A stretch of DNA of 64,000 bases from Flavobacteriales bacterium TMED123 (GCA_002170165.1 NHFY01000094.1:38486-102485), one strand, 5' to 3'; positions 35,652 through 45,075 are shown, numbered from the stretch's first letter. The notes: generated by a model not told the origin, from the letters alone. A program made the numbers and translations.

Positions 35652-37181
35652 ATGAAATTCGAACTTATAATCGATTCAAGGCCATCTGAGGTAGTAATCG
35701 CACTTTTGCGAGATAAACACCTAATTGAACTTCATAAAGAAAACAATAACAATAGCTACTCAGTTGGCGATATATATCTAGGGAAAGTAAAAAAAGTAGT
35801 CCCTGGGCTTAATGCTGCTTTCGTAAATGTTGGGCATGAGAAAGACGGCTTTTTACATTATCTTGACTTAGGGCCAAATGTGAATTCTTATAAAAAATTT
35901 ACAGATAAAGTAATCAGAAAAAAAAGCAATACGGCTTCATTAAAAAATTTTAAAAAGGAAAAAGAAATTGACAAAACAGGCCAAATTGCAGATGTGCTAA
36001 AGTCTGGAGATATAATTTTAGTTCAAGTGTCAAAAGAGGCTATTTCTTCAAAAGGCCCAAGGCTAACAACTGAGATATCAATTGCTGGAAGAAATATGGT
36101 GTTGCTTCCTTTTTCCAATAAAATTTCTCTTTCTAATAAAATCAAATCGCAAGAAGAGAAGGTGAGATTAAAACGCCTTTTACAAAGCATAAAGCCAGAA
36201 GGTTTTGGTGTTATCGTAAGAACGGTTGCAAAAGGGAAAAAGGTAATCGAGCTAGATGCTAATTTGAAAACTTTATATAAAAAGTGGCAAAGTGTTTTCA
36301 AAGAACTCAAAAATGCTGAAGCGCCTCAAATGATTCTAAAAGAACTTAACCGATCAACAGCCATTTTAAGAGATATATTGAATGAGGGCTTTAATAGCAT
36401 TCATGTAAATGATAAAGGTTTGTATTTGGAGTTGAAGGATTATTTAACAAGCATTTCTCCTAATCAAGAAAAAATATTGAAGCTCTATAAATCAAAAACA
36501 CCTATTTTGCAAAAATTTGATGTAACGAAACAAATAAAATCAGCTTTTGGCAAAACAGTAAACATGAAAAACGGAACTTATCTAGTAATAGAGCATACTG
36601 AAGCCATGCATGTGATAGATGTAAATTCAGGAAAGAAAGTAGATGCTAAAAAAGATCAAGAAGAAAATGCTCTATCAGTAAATCTATCAGCAGCTGAGGA
36701 AGTGGCACGCCAATTAAGATTGCGCGATATGGGCGGGATTATTGTAGTTGATTTTATTGACATGTATAACGCCAAGAATCGAAAATTGCTTTTCGAAAAA
36801 ATGCGAGAAGAAATGAAAGATGATAAGGCAAAACACCATATTCTGCCGCCTTCAAAATTCGGTTTGGTGCAAATTACACGTCAAAGGGTTCGTCCTGAAA
36901 TGAATATTGATACAAGAGAGAAATGCCCAATGTGTGTAGGGAATGGAAAAATCGATTCCAGTTTACTTTTAATTGAAACCATAGAAAATAAGATTAAAAA
37001 TCTAATAGAGAAATCCGATACTGGAAAGATTAACATTTCAACTCATCCTTTTATAGCAAGTCATATCAATAAAGGTATAATCTCAAAATGTACTAAATGG
37101 TGTTTCAAGTATAGGACGATGATAAAAGTAACGCCAGATGACAGGCTACATCTTTTGCAATACAGTATAGTAAAAGCCTAG
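35652..37181 (+). CDS. rng: Ribonuclease G (Rne/Rng family)
   Basis: A 509-residue endoribonuclease for rRNA maturation and mRNA decay. An S1-like RNA-binding region (SVGDIYLGKVKKVVPGLNAAFVNVGHEKDGFLH) has a long lysine-rich insertion. The catalytic core shows VIDVNSGK and GGIIVVDFIDM, carrying the metal-binding aspartates, and the CPMC zinc-link motif follows at EKCPMCVGNGK. It lacks the long C-terminal degradosome scaffold of RNase E, so RNase G is the better name. Its TAG stop overlaps the MFS stop in the shared palindrome CTAG. Confidence 0.94.
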   Translation: MKFELIIDSRPSEVVIALLRDKHLIELHKENNNNSYSVGDIYLGKVKKVVPGLNAAFVNVGHEKDGFLHYLDLGPNVNSYKKFTDKVIRKKSNTASLKNFKKEKEIDKTGQIADVLKSGDIILVQVSKEAISSKGPRLTTEISIAGRNMVLLPFSNKISLSNKIKSQEEKVRLKRLLQSIKPEGFGVIVRTVAKGKKVIELDANLKTLYKKWQSVFKELKNAEAPQMILKELNRSTAILRDILNEGFNSIHVNDKGLYLELKDYLTSISPNQEKILKLYKSKTPILQKFDVTKQIKSAFGKTVNMKNGTYLVIEHTEAMHVIDVNSGKKVDAKKDQEENALSVNLSAAEEVARQLRLRDMGGIIVVDFIDMYNAKNRKLLFEKMREEMKDDKAKHHILPPSKFGLVQITRQRVRPEMNIDTREKCPMCVGNGKIDSSLLLIETIENKIKNLIEKSDTGKINISTHPFIASHINKGIISKCTKWCFKYRTMIKVTPDDRLHLLQYSIVKA

Positions 37182-38461
37182 TCTTCCTTTTTTTTATCCA
37201 AGTTAATAAGTGATTTATAATGAAGTATTAGTGGGATAATCGCCATTAAGACCATTATTGCGCCAACCAAATATCCATAACGTACATTGTCATTAGTGGT
37301 GAAAAAGTGCAAAGCAAATAGCCCAATTAAACACATCCTAACCATTATATTCAAAGAATTAAAAACAGAACTTGTTCGACCGATTACATTGTTTGGAATA
37401 TGATTAAATAAATAGGTTGTTCTTAGCACCCTCACGCCAGCATTTGTTAGTCCTAAAATTAAATTAGCAATAAAGAAATACAAAAGTGACTTGTAAAAGG
37501 TCATTCCAGCAAAGGCGATGACTACAACCAACATTAAGCAAATGATGCCAAAAATAGAGTTAAGCTTTTTGAAGATACTAATTACAAATAGCCCCGCTAA
37601 AATGGCGCCTAAAGAATAATAAACCTCAGCTGAGGCATATATATCTCCTCTTTCTTGAAGAAAATCATGTACATATAACGGCAGCAGAATGTGAATTTGA
37701 ACCAAAACAAAAGCAAATAGCATGTAAGACGCAAAGCCAAAACGAAAGATTAACGGATTTTTCTTTAGGTATGAAATACCACTTTTTAATCGGCTAAATA
37801 ATGTGCCGACTTCAATTTTTTCTTTCACTAGTCTAGTGTACTTTATTTGCATAAAAATGAGAATAACTATCAAATAAGTAATAGCATCCATTAAAAATAT
37901 TTCATGGATTTCCCATGGTTGAATTTCAAATGGCAAAGTCCAGGTAAGCCCCCCCAAGTTCATGCTCTTATTTGTTGTTCCAGTAAGCAATAATGCGGCA
38001 AATGCACCTGCCAAAATACTTGTTGATTGTCCTTGAATCTCAATATAAGAATTGAGTTTACCATAATTGCTTTTTTCAGTAATTTCTTGTCCAAATGCAT
38101 ATAGGTTTGGATAATGCACATTGTAGTTAAAAATGGTAGTTGCAAATACTAATATCACTAATAAATCGTTCATACTCGTAGTGAAAAAACCTGAAAAAGC
38201 AACACCTCCAATTATCAAACCACATGCGGCATTAATCAGAATAAAAATTCTTTTTCGTGAGTATCTGTCAATAATGGTTCCGGCATACAAACCCCAAAAT
38301 AAAGTGGCAAAAGTGATGAAGATATATGCGGTAGCAAAGACTTCTGGCCGACCAACTACTTCTACAAAATACCATGGAATAGCAATCATGCTGATGCCTT
38401 GAGCAAAACCTGATATAATATTAGAAAGAAAAAGTAAGCTTATTGCTTTTTTATTTTTCAT
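37178..38461 (-). CDS. MFS transporter
   Basis: A 427-residue protein with about 12 membrane segments and the loop-2/3 motif GLYAGTIIDRYSRKRIFI (residues around 59-76), typical of MFS drug-efflux-like permeases. A central cytoplasmic loop (KEKIEVGTLFSRLKSGISYLKKNPLIFRFG) resembles the MFS_3/enterobactin-exporter type. The substrate is not determinable. It is divergent from recX and convergent with rng. Confidence 0.85.
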   Translation of the reverse strand: MKNKKAISLLFLSNIISGFAQGISMIAIPWYFVEVVGRPEVFATAYIFITFATLFWGLYAGTIIDRYSRKRIFILINAACGLIIGGVAFSGFFTTSMNDLLVILVFATTIFNYNVHYPNLYAFGQEITEKSNYGKLNSYIEIQGQSTSILAGAFAALLLTGTTNKSMNLGGLTWTLPFEIQPWEIHEIFLMDAITYLIVILIFMQIKYTRLVKEKIEVGTLFSRLKSGISYLKKNPLIFRFGFASYMLFAFVLVQIHILLPLYVHDFLQERGDIYASAEVYYSLGAILAGLFVISIFKKLNSIFGIICLMLVVVIAFAGMTFYKSLLYFFIANLILGLTNAGVRVLRTTYLFNHIPNNVIGRTSSVFNSLNIMVRMCLIGLFALHFFTTNDNVRYGYLVGAIMVLMAIIPLILHYKSLINLDKKKED

Positions 38462-38465
38462 ATTG

Positions 38466-38473
38466 CAAAAGTA
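38466..38473 (-). promoter_or_regulatory. -7 promoter box TACTTTTG for MFS gene, near-leaderless
   Basis: Exact TAnnTTTG on the minus strand with only four bases before the ATG at 38461, so the transcript would begin at the start codon. Confidence 0.45.
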
Positions 38474-38493
38474 AAATTAAAACATAGAATATG

Positions 38494-38501
38494 TATTTTT
38501 G
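38494..38501 (+). promoter_or_regulatory. -7 promoter box TATTTTTG for recX-prfB, near-leaderless
   Basis: Exact TAnnTTTG with five bases before the recX ATG at 38507. Together with the minus-strand box at 38466-38473 it forms a compact divergent promoter pair in 45 bases. Confidence 0.45.
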
Positions 38502-38506
38502 AATAG

Positions 38507-38983
38507 ATGCAAAACAGAAGGGTTTACAAAATAAGTGAAGCTAAAAGTAGGATAAAGAACTATTGTGCTGTTCAAGATAGATGCCAATGGGATGTACGAA
38601 AAAAGTTAACCGAATGGGGTCTAATGAAAAGCACAAAAGATATGTTAATTATAGAGCTTATAAATGAGCAATTTATTGATGAAGAAAGGTATGCGCGTTC
38701 TTTTTGTAGAGGAAAATTCAAAATAAAGAAATGGGGCAAAAGAAAGATTGCATTTGAACTAAAAAAGAAAAACATTTCTGCTGTTTGCATCCAAAAAGGA
38801 ATGGAGGAAATTGATGAAAAAGAATATTTTTTAGAATTGGAGGTGCAAGCTGAAAAGAAAAACAAATTCATTAAGGATAAAAACCATTTTAGCAGGAAAA
38901 GTAAATTAGCCAAACACCTTATTGACAAAGGCTATGAAAGCGATTTGGTGTGGAAAAAAATAAAAGCAATTTATAGTAAATAA
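38507..38983 (+). CDS. recX: Recombination regulator RecX
   Basis: A 158-residue helical protein of three RecX repeats. The family signatures are AKSRIKNYCAVQDRCQWDVRKKL, LIELINEQFIDEERYARSFCRGKFKIKKWGKRKIAFELKKKNIS and KSKLAKHLIDKGYESDLVWKKI. RecX binds RecA filaments and limits their activity. recA is not in this window. It is followed after five bases by prfB. Confidence 0.9.
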   Translation: MQNRRVYKISEAKSRIKNYCAVQDRCQWDVRKKLTEWGLMKSTKDMLIIELINEQFIDEERYARSFCRGKFKIKKWGKRKIAFELKKKNISAVCIQKGMEEIDEKEYFLELEVQAEKKNKFIKDKNHFSRKSKLAKHLIDKGYESDLVWKKIKAIYSK

Positions 38984-38988
38984 TCAAT

Positions 38989-40065
38989 ATGATAAGTGAG
39001 CAACAGATTTTGGAACTAACAGGCAGAAAAGATGACCTTCATAGGTTTTTGCAAATTCAAAATAAAGAAGATAAACTGAAACGGTTCGAAGAAGAATCCA
39101 ATCAAAATGGCTTTTGGGACAATCCGAAAGAAGCCCAGAAACTATTAAAAAGAATCAGCATCCTGAAAAGCTGGATAAAATCGTATTGTTTAGTAGAAAA
39201 CAATATTGAGGAGTTGAAAGTACTAATAGAACTTGAAGCTTCAGAAGAAGAAATTGAAACCCAGCTTAAAAAAACAAAACTATCACTTGAAGATTTAGAG
39301 TTTAAAAATATGCTGAGCGCTCCTGAAGATGAGATGCCAGCTATCCTAACAATAAACCCTGGTGCAGGAGGAACTGAAAGTCAAGATTGGGCAGAAATGA
39401 TAATGCGTATGTATTTGTTGTGGGGGGAGAAAAATGGCTATAAAGTAAAGGAATTAGACCTGCAAAAAGCAGAGCCAGCAGGTATTAAATCAGTGACATT
39501 GGAATTTGATGGTGATTTTGCTTTTGGGCACTTAAAAGGTGAAAATGGAGTGCACAGATTGGTAAGAATCTCTCCTTTTGATTCCAATGCTAAGCGACAT
39601 ACTTCTTTTGCTTCAGTATTTGTTTATCCCTTAGCTGATGATAGTATTGATATTGTCATTGACCCTTCAACTATCAGTTGGGACACATACCGTTCAAGTG
39701 GTGCAGGAGGGCAAGGCGTTAACAAGATTGAATCGGCAGTACGATTAAAACATGAGCCATCTGGAATAGTAATTGAAAATTCAGAAACACGCTCGCAATT
39801 GGAGAATAAAGAGAAGGCATTAAAACTCTTAAAATCGCAACTCTATGAGATGGAACTTAGAAAAATACAAGAAGGAAAAGACAAATTGGAAGGTAGTAAA
39901 AAGAAAATAGAATGGGGATCGCAAATCAGGAATTATGTTTTGCATCCTTATAAATTGGTAAAAGATTTAAGAACAAATTATGAAACCACAAATCCAGATG
40001 CAGTATTGGATGGCGATTTGAACGCTTTTATAAAATCCTATCTTATGGAATTTGGACAGCAATAA
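38989..40065 (+). CDS. prfB: Peptide chain release factor 2
   Basis: A 358-residue class I release factor recognising UGA and UAA. It has the RF2 anticodon-like motif SPF at 195-197 (RISPFDSNAKRH) and the peptidyl-hydrolysis GGQ at 240-242 (SGAGGQGVNK). The N-terminal helical domain is encoded in one uninterrupted frame from ATG 38989, so the usual autoregulatory frameshift at about codon 25 is absent. The gene is followed by the ArsC-like gene after three bases. Confidence 0.95.
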   Translation: MISEQQILELTGRKDDLHRFLQIQNKEDKLKRFEEESNQNGFWDNPKEAQKLLKRISILKSWIKSYCLVENNIEELKVLIELEASEEEIETQLKKTKLSLEDLEFKNMLSAPEDEMPAILTINPGAGGTESQDWAEMIMRMYLLWGEKNGYKVKELDLQKAEPAGIKSVTLEFDGDFAFGHLKGENGVHRLVRISPFDSNAKRHTSFASVFVYPLADDSIDIVIDPSTISWDTYRSSGAGGQGVNKIESAVRLKHEPSGIVIENSETRSQLENKEKALKLLKSQLYEMELRKIQEGKDKLEGSKKKIEWGSQIRNYVLHPYKLVKDLRTNYETTNPDAVLDGDLNAFIKSYLMEFGQQ

Positions 40066-40068
40066 ATT

Positions 40069-40410
40069 ATGAAGATATATCACAATTACAGATGTCGTAA
40101 AAGTAGACAAACCCTTGCGTTAATTCAAGAAAACGGAATAACCCCTGAGATTATTGAATACTTGAATTCACCTATCTCAACTCTTGAGTTAGCATCACTA
40201 TTAGAAATGTTGAATATAAAACCAATTCAGCTGGTAAGAAAAGCAGAACAGATATGGAAAGAAAATTTTAAAGGAAAAGATTTAAGTGATGATGAGATTG
40301 TGAATGCTATGGTTGAATATCCTAAACTTATTGAAAGGCCAATTGTTGTAGAAAAGGGGAAAGCAATTATTGGAAGACCTCCTGAAAATGTGTTAACTCT
40401 TTTTGATTAA
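40069..40410 (+). CDS. ArsC/YffB-type thioredoxin-fold reductase-like protein
   Basis: A 113-residue protein of the ArsC family. The single active-site cysteine is Cys9 in HNYRCRKSRQTL, matching the N-x-R-C-x-K-S pattern. ERPIVVEKGKAIIGRPPENV near the C-terminus is the substrate-loop motif RP(I)V..GRP. ArsC enzymes reduce arsenate with glutathione/glutaredoxin, but many single-domain relatives have no arsenate role, and no ars genes are nearby. It lies three bases after prfB. The stop overlaps the stop of the small minus-strand gene (TTAA). Confidence 0.85.
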   Translation: MKIYHNYRCRKSRQTLALIQENGITPEIIEYLNSPISTLELASLLEMLNIKPIQLVRKAEQIWKENFKGKDLSDDEIVNAMVEYPKLIERPIVVEKGKAIIGRPPENVLTLFD

Positions 40411-40550
40411 GATGGAATCTGATCGTTTTCTAATTTACCCTCTTTTGCCCAAACAAATATCATATACGGGATAACAGAAGCTAGAAAAATAATAGACCAA
40501 AAAGCCATTAAAAAAACAAATAAAAATATTAGGAATCCTAGAAATTTCAT
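40407..40550 (-). CDS. 47-residue membrane protein, small unrecognised gene
   Basis: A complete short frame from ATG 40550 to TAA 40407-40409. Residues 1-34 are strongly hydrophobic with aromatic residues (FLIFLFVFLMAFW then VIPYMIFVW), which suggests one or two membrane helices. A charged tail follows (AKEGKLENDQIPS). It fills the gap between the ArsC-like gene and fumC and shares a TTAA overlap with the ArsC-like stop, as other convergent genes here do. The organised composition and the shared stop favour a real gene, but I see no homologue or clear ribosome-binding site. Confidence 0.5.
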   Translation of the reverse strand: MKFLGFLIFLFVFLMAFWSIIFLASVIPYMIFVWAKEGKLENDQIPS

Positions 40551-40556
40551 AATCAT

Positions 40557-40564
40557 TAACTTTG
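40557..40564 (+). promoter_or_regulatory. -7 promoter box TAACTTTG for fumC
   Basis: Exact TAnnTTTG, 45 bases before the ATG at 40610, immediately upstream of the small minus-strand gene's start. Confidence 0.5.
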
Positions 40565-40609
40565 CTGCAAAGAAACAACAAGAATTAATAATAACAAAAT
40601 ATTTTGATT

Positions 40610-42004
40610 ATGAAATATAGAGTAGAAAAAGATACTATGGGAGAAGTAAAAGTTCCTGCTGAAAAATATTGGGGAGCTCAAACCCAAAGAAGCATCAACA
40701 ACTTCAAAATAGGGGAGGAGGCAAGCATGCCTTTAGCAATCATTTATGGTTTTGCTTATCTTAAAAAAGCAGCTGCTCATACCAATTGTGAATTAGGTGT
40801 GCTTACTGAAGAAAAGCGCGACTTAATTGCTAAAGTTTGTGATGAAATTCTAGAAGGAAAACATAATGAGCAGTTCCCACTTGTTATTTGGCAAACCGGA
40901 AGTGGCACACAAAGCAATATGAATTGTAATGAAGTGATTGCTAACCGTGCTCATCTGCTTAATGGCGGCTCTTTAGAAGATGCTGAAAAAATTATTCATC
41001 CGAATGATGATGTAAATAAATCGCAAAGCTCTAATGATACCTTTCCAACAGGCATGCATATTGCTGCTTATAAAATGATTGTTGAAACCACAATTCCTGC
41101 TATAGAACAGTTAAGAGATACACTGCATAAGAAGTCAGAAGAAGTTATGAAAGTGGTAAAAATTGGAAGGACACATTTAATGGATGCTACACCATTAACT
41201 TTAGGACAAGAGTTTTCTGGCTATGTTTCTCAGCTAGATCATGGGCTAACAGCATTAAAGAATACTTTATCACATCTTTCAGAATTAGCATTAGGAGGTA
41301 CAGCAGTAGGTACGGGTATAAATACTCCAGATGGATATGCAAAACTTGTAGCAAAATATATTGCAGATTTTAGTGGTTTTCCTTTTGTCTCTGCACAAAA
41401 TAAATTTGAAGCTCTAGCAGCTCAAGATGCCATTGTAGAATCTCATGGCGCATTAAAACAATTGGCTGTTTCCTTAAATAAAATTGCAAATGATATTCGT
41501 CTTCTTGCCTCAGGTCCTAGAAGTGGTATTGGAGAAATAATCATACCTTCCAATGAGCCAGGCTCTTCTATTATGCCAGGAAAAGTTAACCCTACTCAAT
41601 GTGAAGCATTAACTATGGTTTGTGCTCAAGTTATTGGGAATGATACTACTATTGCTGTTGGAGGTATGCAAGGGCAATGCGAGCTGAATGTTTTTAAACC
41701 AGTTATGGCTGCCAACTTCCTACAATCTGCCCGCTTGCTTGCTGACGCCTGTATTTCTTTTGAAAGAAATTGTGTATCTGGAATTTTACCAAATTATGAT
41801 AATTTAAAAAAGAATTTAGATAATTCACTTATGCTCGTCACAGCCTTAAACACAAAAATTGGCTATGAAAAAGCAGCAAAGATTGCCAAAAATGCTCATG
41901 AAAATGGCACGAATTTAAAAGAGGAAGCTATTAATTTAGGATTTCTTACAGCAGAAGAATTTGATGCTTGGGTAAAGCCTGAGGATATGTGTGGAGGGCT
42001 TTAG
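40610..42004 (+). CDS. fumC: Fumarate hydratase, class II
   Basis: A 464-residue oxygen-stable fumarase of the TCA cycle, converting fumarate to malate. It shows [14 protein letters not shown], the active-site ASN-type stretch [31 protein letters not shown], and the signature loop [15 protein letters not shown]. Class II enzymes are iron-free tetramers. I take ATG 40610 rather than the TTG two codons earlier. It ends five bases before the convergent mannose-1-phosphate guanylyltransferase gene. Confidence 0.96.
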   Translation: MKYRVEKDTMGEVKVPAEKYWGAQTQRSINNFKIGEEASMPLAIIYGFAYLKKAAAHTNCELGVLTEEKRDLIAKVCDEILEGKHNEQFPLVIWQTGSGTQSNMNCNEVIANRAHLLNGGSLEDAEKIIHPNDDVNKSQSSNDTFPTGMHIAAYKMIVETTIPAIEQLRDTLHKKSEEVMKVVKIGRTHLMDATPLTLGQEFSGYVSQLDHGLTALKNTLSHLSELALGGTAVGTGINTPDGYAKLVAKYIADFSGFPFVSAQNKFEALAAQDAIVESHGALKQLAVSLNKIANDIRLLASGPRSGIGEIIIPSNEPGSSIMPGKVNPTQCEALTMVCAQVIGNDTTIAVGGMQGQCELNVFKPVMAANFLQSARLLADACISFERNCVSGILPNYDNLKKNLDNSLMLVTALNTKIGYEKAAKIAKNAHENGTNLKEEAINLGFLTAEEFDAWVKPEDMCGGL

Positions 42005-42009
42005 AATTC

Positions 42010-43083
42010 TTAGCGTTTCTTCTTTTCTACATCAGCTACAAACTGTTTGATTTTTTGCTCATCTTCTTTTTTGCAAATCAGCAAGGTGTTATTGTCTTCA
42101 ACTACAATATAGCCATTTAATGCTTGCAACACCACTACTTTATCATCAGTAAATTTTATGATATTGTCAGCACTGTCGTACAGCAAAACATTTTTTCCTT
42201 GTACTGTATTTCTATTATTGTCCAACTCCTGATGTGTATAAAGTGATCCCCAAGTACCTAAATCGCTCCAACCAAAATCAGCAGGCAACACATATACATT
42301 TTCAGAGTTCTCCATTATGCCATAATCAATTGATATGTTTTTGCATCTAGGAAATGCACTATCGATATAACTACTTTCTTTTTTTGTGTTAAAAGAATGC
42401 TTTCCTTCCTCAAATATATCATGTATGTCTGGCAAATGTTTCTTGAATGACTTTATTATTTTTTCTGCATTCCAAATAAAAATTCCAGAGTTCCACAAAA
42501 AATCTCCACTATCTAAAAATTGCAAGGCTAATTCCTGATCAGGTTTTTCAGTAAAGGTTTTTACTTTCTTTATATGAGGATTGCTTTCAAGTGGCGCCTC
42601 ATCAAACTGAATATAGCCATAGCCCGTATCAGGGCGGTTTGGTAATATTCCAATGGTCAGTAAAATATCATTTGCGGCAGTTGCACTCACCCCTTCTTTT
42701 ACAACTCTAATAAACTCTTGCTCATTTGTTATCAAATGATCAGATGGTGCTACAATTAGATTGGCGTCCGGATTTTGACTGTAAATTTTAAATGCAGCAT
42801 AAGCAATGCAAGGAGCAGTATTTCGCATACAAGGCTCAGTCAATATGTTTTCTGACTTCATTTCTGGAAGTTGTTCCGAGCATAAACTTTTATAATCTTT
42901 GTTAGTTACAACAAATATATTTTCTATTGGGCTAACTTTACTTAGTCTTCTAAATGTTTGTTGTATGAGTGACTCTCCTGTGCCTAATATGTCAATAAAT
43001 TGCTTAGGTCTTGACGCTTTACTCATTGGCCAAAATCTTGAGCCAACTCCCCCTGCCATTATTACTGCATAGTTGTTTTTCAT
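42010..43083 (-). CDS. manC: Mannose-1-phosphate guanylyltransferase
   Basis: A 357-residue nucleotidyltransferase making GDP-mannose for surface polysaccharides. It has the GTP-binding signature GGVGSRFWPMSKASRPKQFIDI, ENIFVVTNKDYKS, APSDHLI and FTEKPD, all typical. It lacks the C-terminal isomerase domain of bifunctional enzymes. It is a single gene with its own upstream promoter box; the neighbours are not a polysaccharide cluster. Confidence 0.93.
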   Translation of the reverse strand: MKNNYAVIMAGGVGSRFWPMSKASRPKQFIDILGTGESLIQQTFRRLSKVSPIENIFVVTNKDYKSLCSEQLPEMKSENILTEPCMRNTAPCIAYAAFKIYSQNPDANLIVAPSDHLITNEQEFIRVVKEGVSATAANDILLTIGILPNRPDTGYGYIQFDEAPLESNPHIKKVKTFTEKPDQELALQFLDSGDFLWNSGIFIWNAEKIIKSFKKHLPDIHDIFEEGKHSFNTKKESSYIDSAFPRCKNISIDYGIMENSENVYVLPADFGWSDLGTWGSLYTHQELDNNRNTVQGKNVLLYDSADNIIKFTDDKVVVLQALNGYIVVEDNNTLLICKKEDEQKIKQFVADVEKKKR

Positions 43084-43136
43084 TTCATGTCTAATGTATT
43101 GCTAATATAAATATTTTAATACTCACATATGTTTTG

Positions 43137-43144
43137 CAAAGATA
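43137..43144 (-). promoter_or_regulatory. -7 promoter box TATCTTTG for manC
   Basis: Exact TAnnTTTG on the minus strand, 53 bases before the manC ATG at 43083, in the 83-base gap after the SprT-like gene. Confidence 0.5.
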
Positions 43145-43166
43145 TAAGATTAATTTCGTTATAATA

Positions 43167-43745
43167 TTATAGATTCACAATTGCCATAGGATTGAATAAA
43201 TAAATCTCTTTAGTTACTAAATCTTGGCATTTATATCTTTTTTTTATTTTACCTAATTTAATAAATGATTTTCCATTCTGCCCAATAAATACTGTCCTAT
43301 CAGCAATGTCAGCTATGGTAGTTTTTGGATTTTTATCATATTTACTAAGAGCTTTCGCTAATGTTATATCTGTTAGTGATGATGCTTTTGGGTTGAGCAA
43401 ATGTTTGCTTAATGCTTTTAAAATATCGTTAGGAAAAATCTTAGGATTAAGAAAATTAAGCATCATATGCTTAAATGTTTTCTTCCATTCTTTACCATGG
43501 GGCTTTACTTTATGTTTATGTTTTTTCCAAACAAATGAATGTGCTAATTCGTGAGTGACTGTAATAAGAAAAGCGTATTTATTTAAATCATTATTTACAC
43601 TTATTTGATGTTCTCCATTTCTCAAAATTTTAAAATCTCCTAATTTTGTTTTTCTCTGTTTAGTTATATTTACTTCAACTCTTAATTCTTTAATCCATTT
43701 GTTAATCTGAAGTACACTTTCTTTTGGAATATATTTTTTTAGCAT
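43167..43745 (-). CDS. SprT-like zinc metalloprotease-domain protein
   Basis: A 192-residue protein with the SprT-type motif VTHELAHSFVW, the zinc ligands HELAH at 65-69, followed by the family's KPHGKEWKKTFKHMM (His83 as third ligand). The C-terminal part has CQDLVTKEIYLFNP but no full four-cysteine zinc ribbon, which SprT proteins usually carry. Eukaryotic relatives (SPRTN) degrade DNA-protein crosslinks; the bacterial role is poorly known. The gene is flanked by 83- and 151-base gaps. Confidence 0.85.
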   Translation of the reverse strand: MLKKYIPKESVLQINKWIKELRVEVNITKQRKTKLGDFKILRNGEHQISVNNDLNKYAFLITVTHELAHSFVWKKHKHKVKPHGKEWKKTFKHMMLNFLNPKIFPNDILKALSKHLLNPKASSLTDITLAKALSKYDKNPKTTIADIADRTVFIGQNGKSFIKLGKIKKRYKCQDLVTKEIYLFNPMAIVNL

Positions 43746-43896
43746 TTTTATGTAATCTGATTTTTTAATCCTAAAAAAATATGGAAATAAGTCATTTATA
43801 CTAGCGTATTGAATCTTTTTTGTGAGGCTCCTTTTTTATATTACTTAAATAATTCTATAAACGGTATCCATTTACCTGTTATATATTTTATTAAAG

Positions 43897-45003
43897 TCAT
43901 ATGCCTAGTGCTAAAGCAATATACCCTACAAATAAAGCAATTGCTAATCCTGCTACAGAAATAATAAATCCATCTTTTTTATTTTTTGCAATTAACGGAA
44001 AAATTCCATCTCCACTTGTTGATATAGCTGCTGAAATTAATGCCGCCATAGGGAAATTAGGGATTGTGATAAAAGATACAGCAACCGCAATCATTCCACC
44101 ACAACCTGGTATTACTCCTATTAGAGCAGCTAACAATACAACAATATATTTTGATGATGTCATCCACCCATCAAATGTCTCTGCGCCCACCATTACATCA
44201 ATGATATAGTTGGTAGTAAATAATCCAATAAAAACATATGTAACAACCAGTGCAACATCTAAGATTGCATGAAGCATTGTTGATTTGATATTGTTCATGT
44301 CACTGTAGCAGTCATGATTTTTATAAGTAAATCTACTTATACAGTAATAAATTATACAGGTAGCTGAAAGCGCTATTGAAATCCAATAAGTTAAACTTGA
44401 AATTGCATCAATATCTTGACCCCATAAGGCTATAATTGATCCTGGAGCTAAAAATATAGCCATTGAAATTATAGCATAAAAACCTACATTTTGAATAAAG
44501 ATGTCTGATAAAGTATTTTTATCAGGTTGATTTTTATTATTTTCTTCAAACATTTCATGAGTGCTTTCAGGTTTTGCTCGAAAACCAAAAAAATCAGATA
44601 AATAGCCAAAAATTATTCCTGCTATTAATCCACATATAGTAATTGTTGCATACGCTTGTAAGTTACCTACAACATCAGCTTCATTAGATGCGCCTAATAA
44701 AACAAATGACCCTTCACCTAAGGTGCTAATAAAAGTAGCAAATAGCCCCCCAAAGGATATTTTGTTACTTTGGTATAATGATGCAACTACAATTGTTGCG
44801 CCACATCCAGGTATTACGCCCAATAAAGAGCCAATAATAGGGTGGGTCCACTTAGGCCCAATCTGGTTTGCTGCTTTTTTAAGTCTTTTTTTAGTACCAA
44901 AACTAATTAGGGCGAAACCAATGATTGATAGAGAGACATAACCTCCAATTTTTCCTGTTGCTTCAAAATTCTCTATAATAAATGACCAAAAATTAAATTC
45001 CAT
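43897..45003 (-). CDS. Putative 10-TM metal exporter (ArsP_2-type; possibly manganese)
   Basis: A 368-residue membrane protein with two internally repeated halves. Each carries a GVIPGCG motif (62-68, GVIPGCGATIVVASLYQ; 296-302, GVIPGCGGMIAVAVSF) and a following FIS-TLGEGSF or -ISTSGDGIFP segment. This dual-repeat layout matches the 'putative 10TM heavy-metal exporter' family (ArsP_2, sometimes called putative manganese transporter). Metal identity is inferred from family naming only. The ATG at 45003 is preferred to the TTG three codons upstream. No regulator or riboswitch is visible in the leader. Confidence 0.82.
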   Translation of the reverse strand: MEFNFWSFIIENFEATGKIGGYVSLSIIGFALISFGTKKRLKKAANQIGPKWTHPIIGSLLGVIPGCGATIVVASLYQSNKISFGGLFATFISTLGEGSFVLLGASNEADVVGNLQAYATITICGLIAGIIFGYLSDFFGFRAKPESTHEMFEENNKNQPDKNTLSDIFIQNVGFYAIISMAIFLAPGSIIALWGQDIDAISSLTYWISIALSATCIIYYCISRFTYKNHDCYSDMNNIKSTMLHAILDVALVVTYVFIGLFTTNYIIDVMVGAETFDGWMTSSKYIVVLLAALIGVIPGCGGMIAVAVSFITIPNFPMAALISAAISTSGDGIFPLIAKNKKDGFIISVAGLAIALFVGYIALALGI

Positions 45004-45067
45004 TTTATACAAATGATATAGTTAGCGTTCTTTATACATTACTTTGTTCATTAAATTAAGTAGTCTG

Positions 45068-45075
45068 CAAATTTA
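45068..45075 (-). promoter_or_regulatory. -7 promoter box TAAATTTG for metal exporter gene
   Basis: Exact TAnnTTTG on the minus strand, 64 bases before the ATG at 45003. The roughly 60-base leader is AT-rich and shows no obvious riboswitch fold. Confidence 0.5.

Noticed and set aside
38572-38928. 118-residue minus-strand frame inside recX
   Set aside because: Antisense to RecX repeats; Ser/Phe-rich translation is typical of a reversed Lys-rich gene.
38989-39070. Programmed frameshift in prfB
   Set aside because: No in-frame TGA or slippery CTTTGA found in the first 30 codons.
45004-45067. Possible riboswitch (Mn-type) in the leader of the metal exporter
   Set aside because: The leader is about 60 bases, AT-rich, and shows no paired helices or conserved yybP-ykoY loops.
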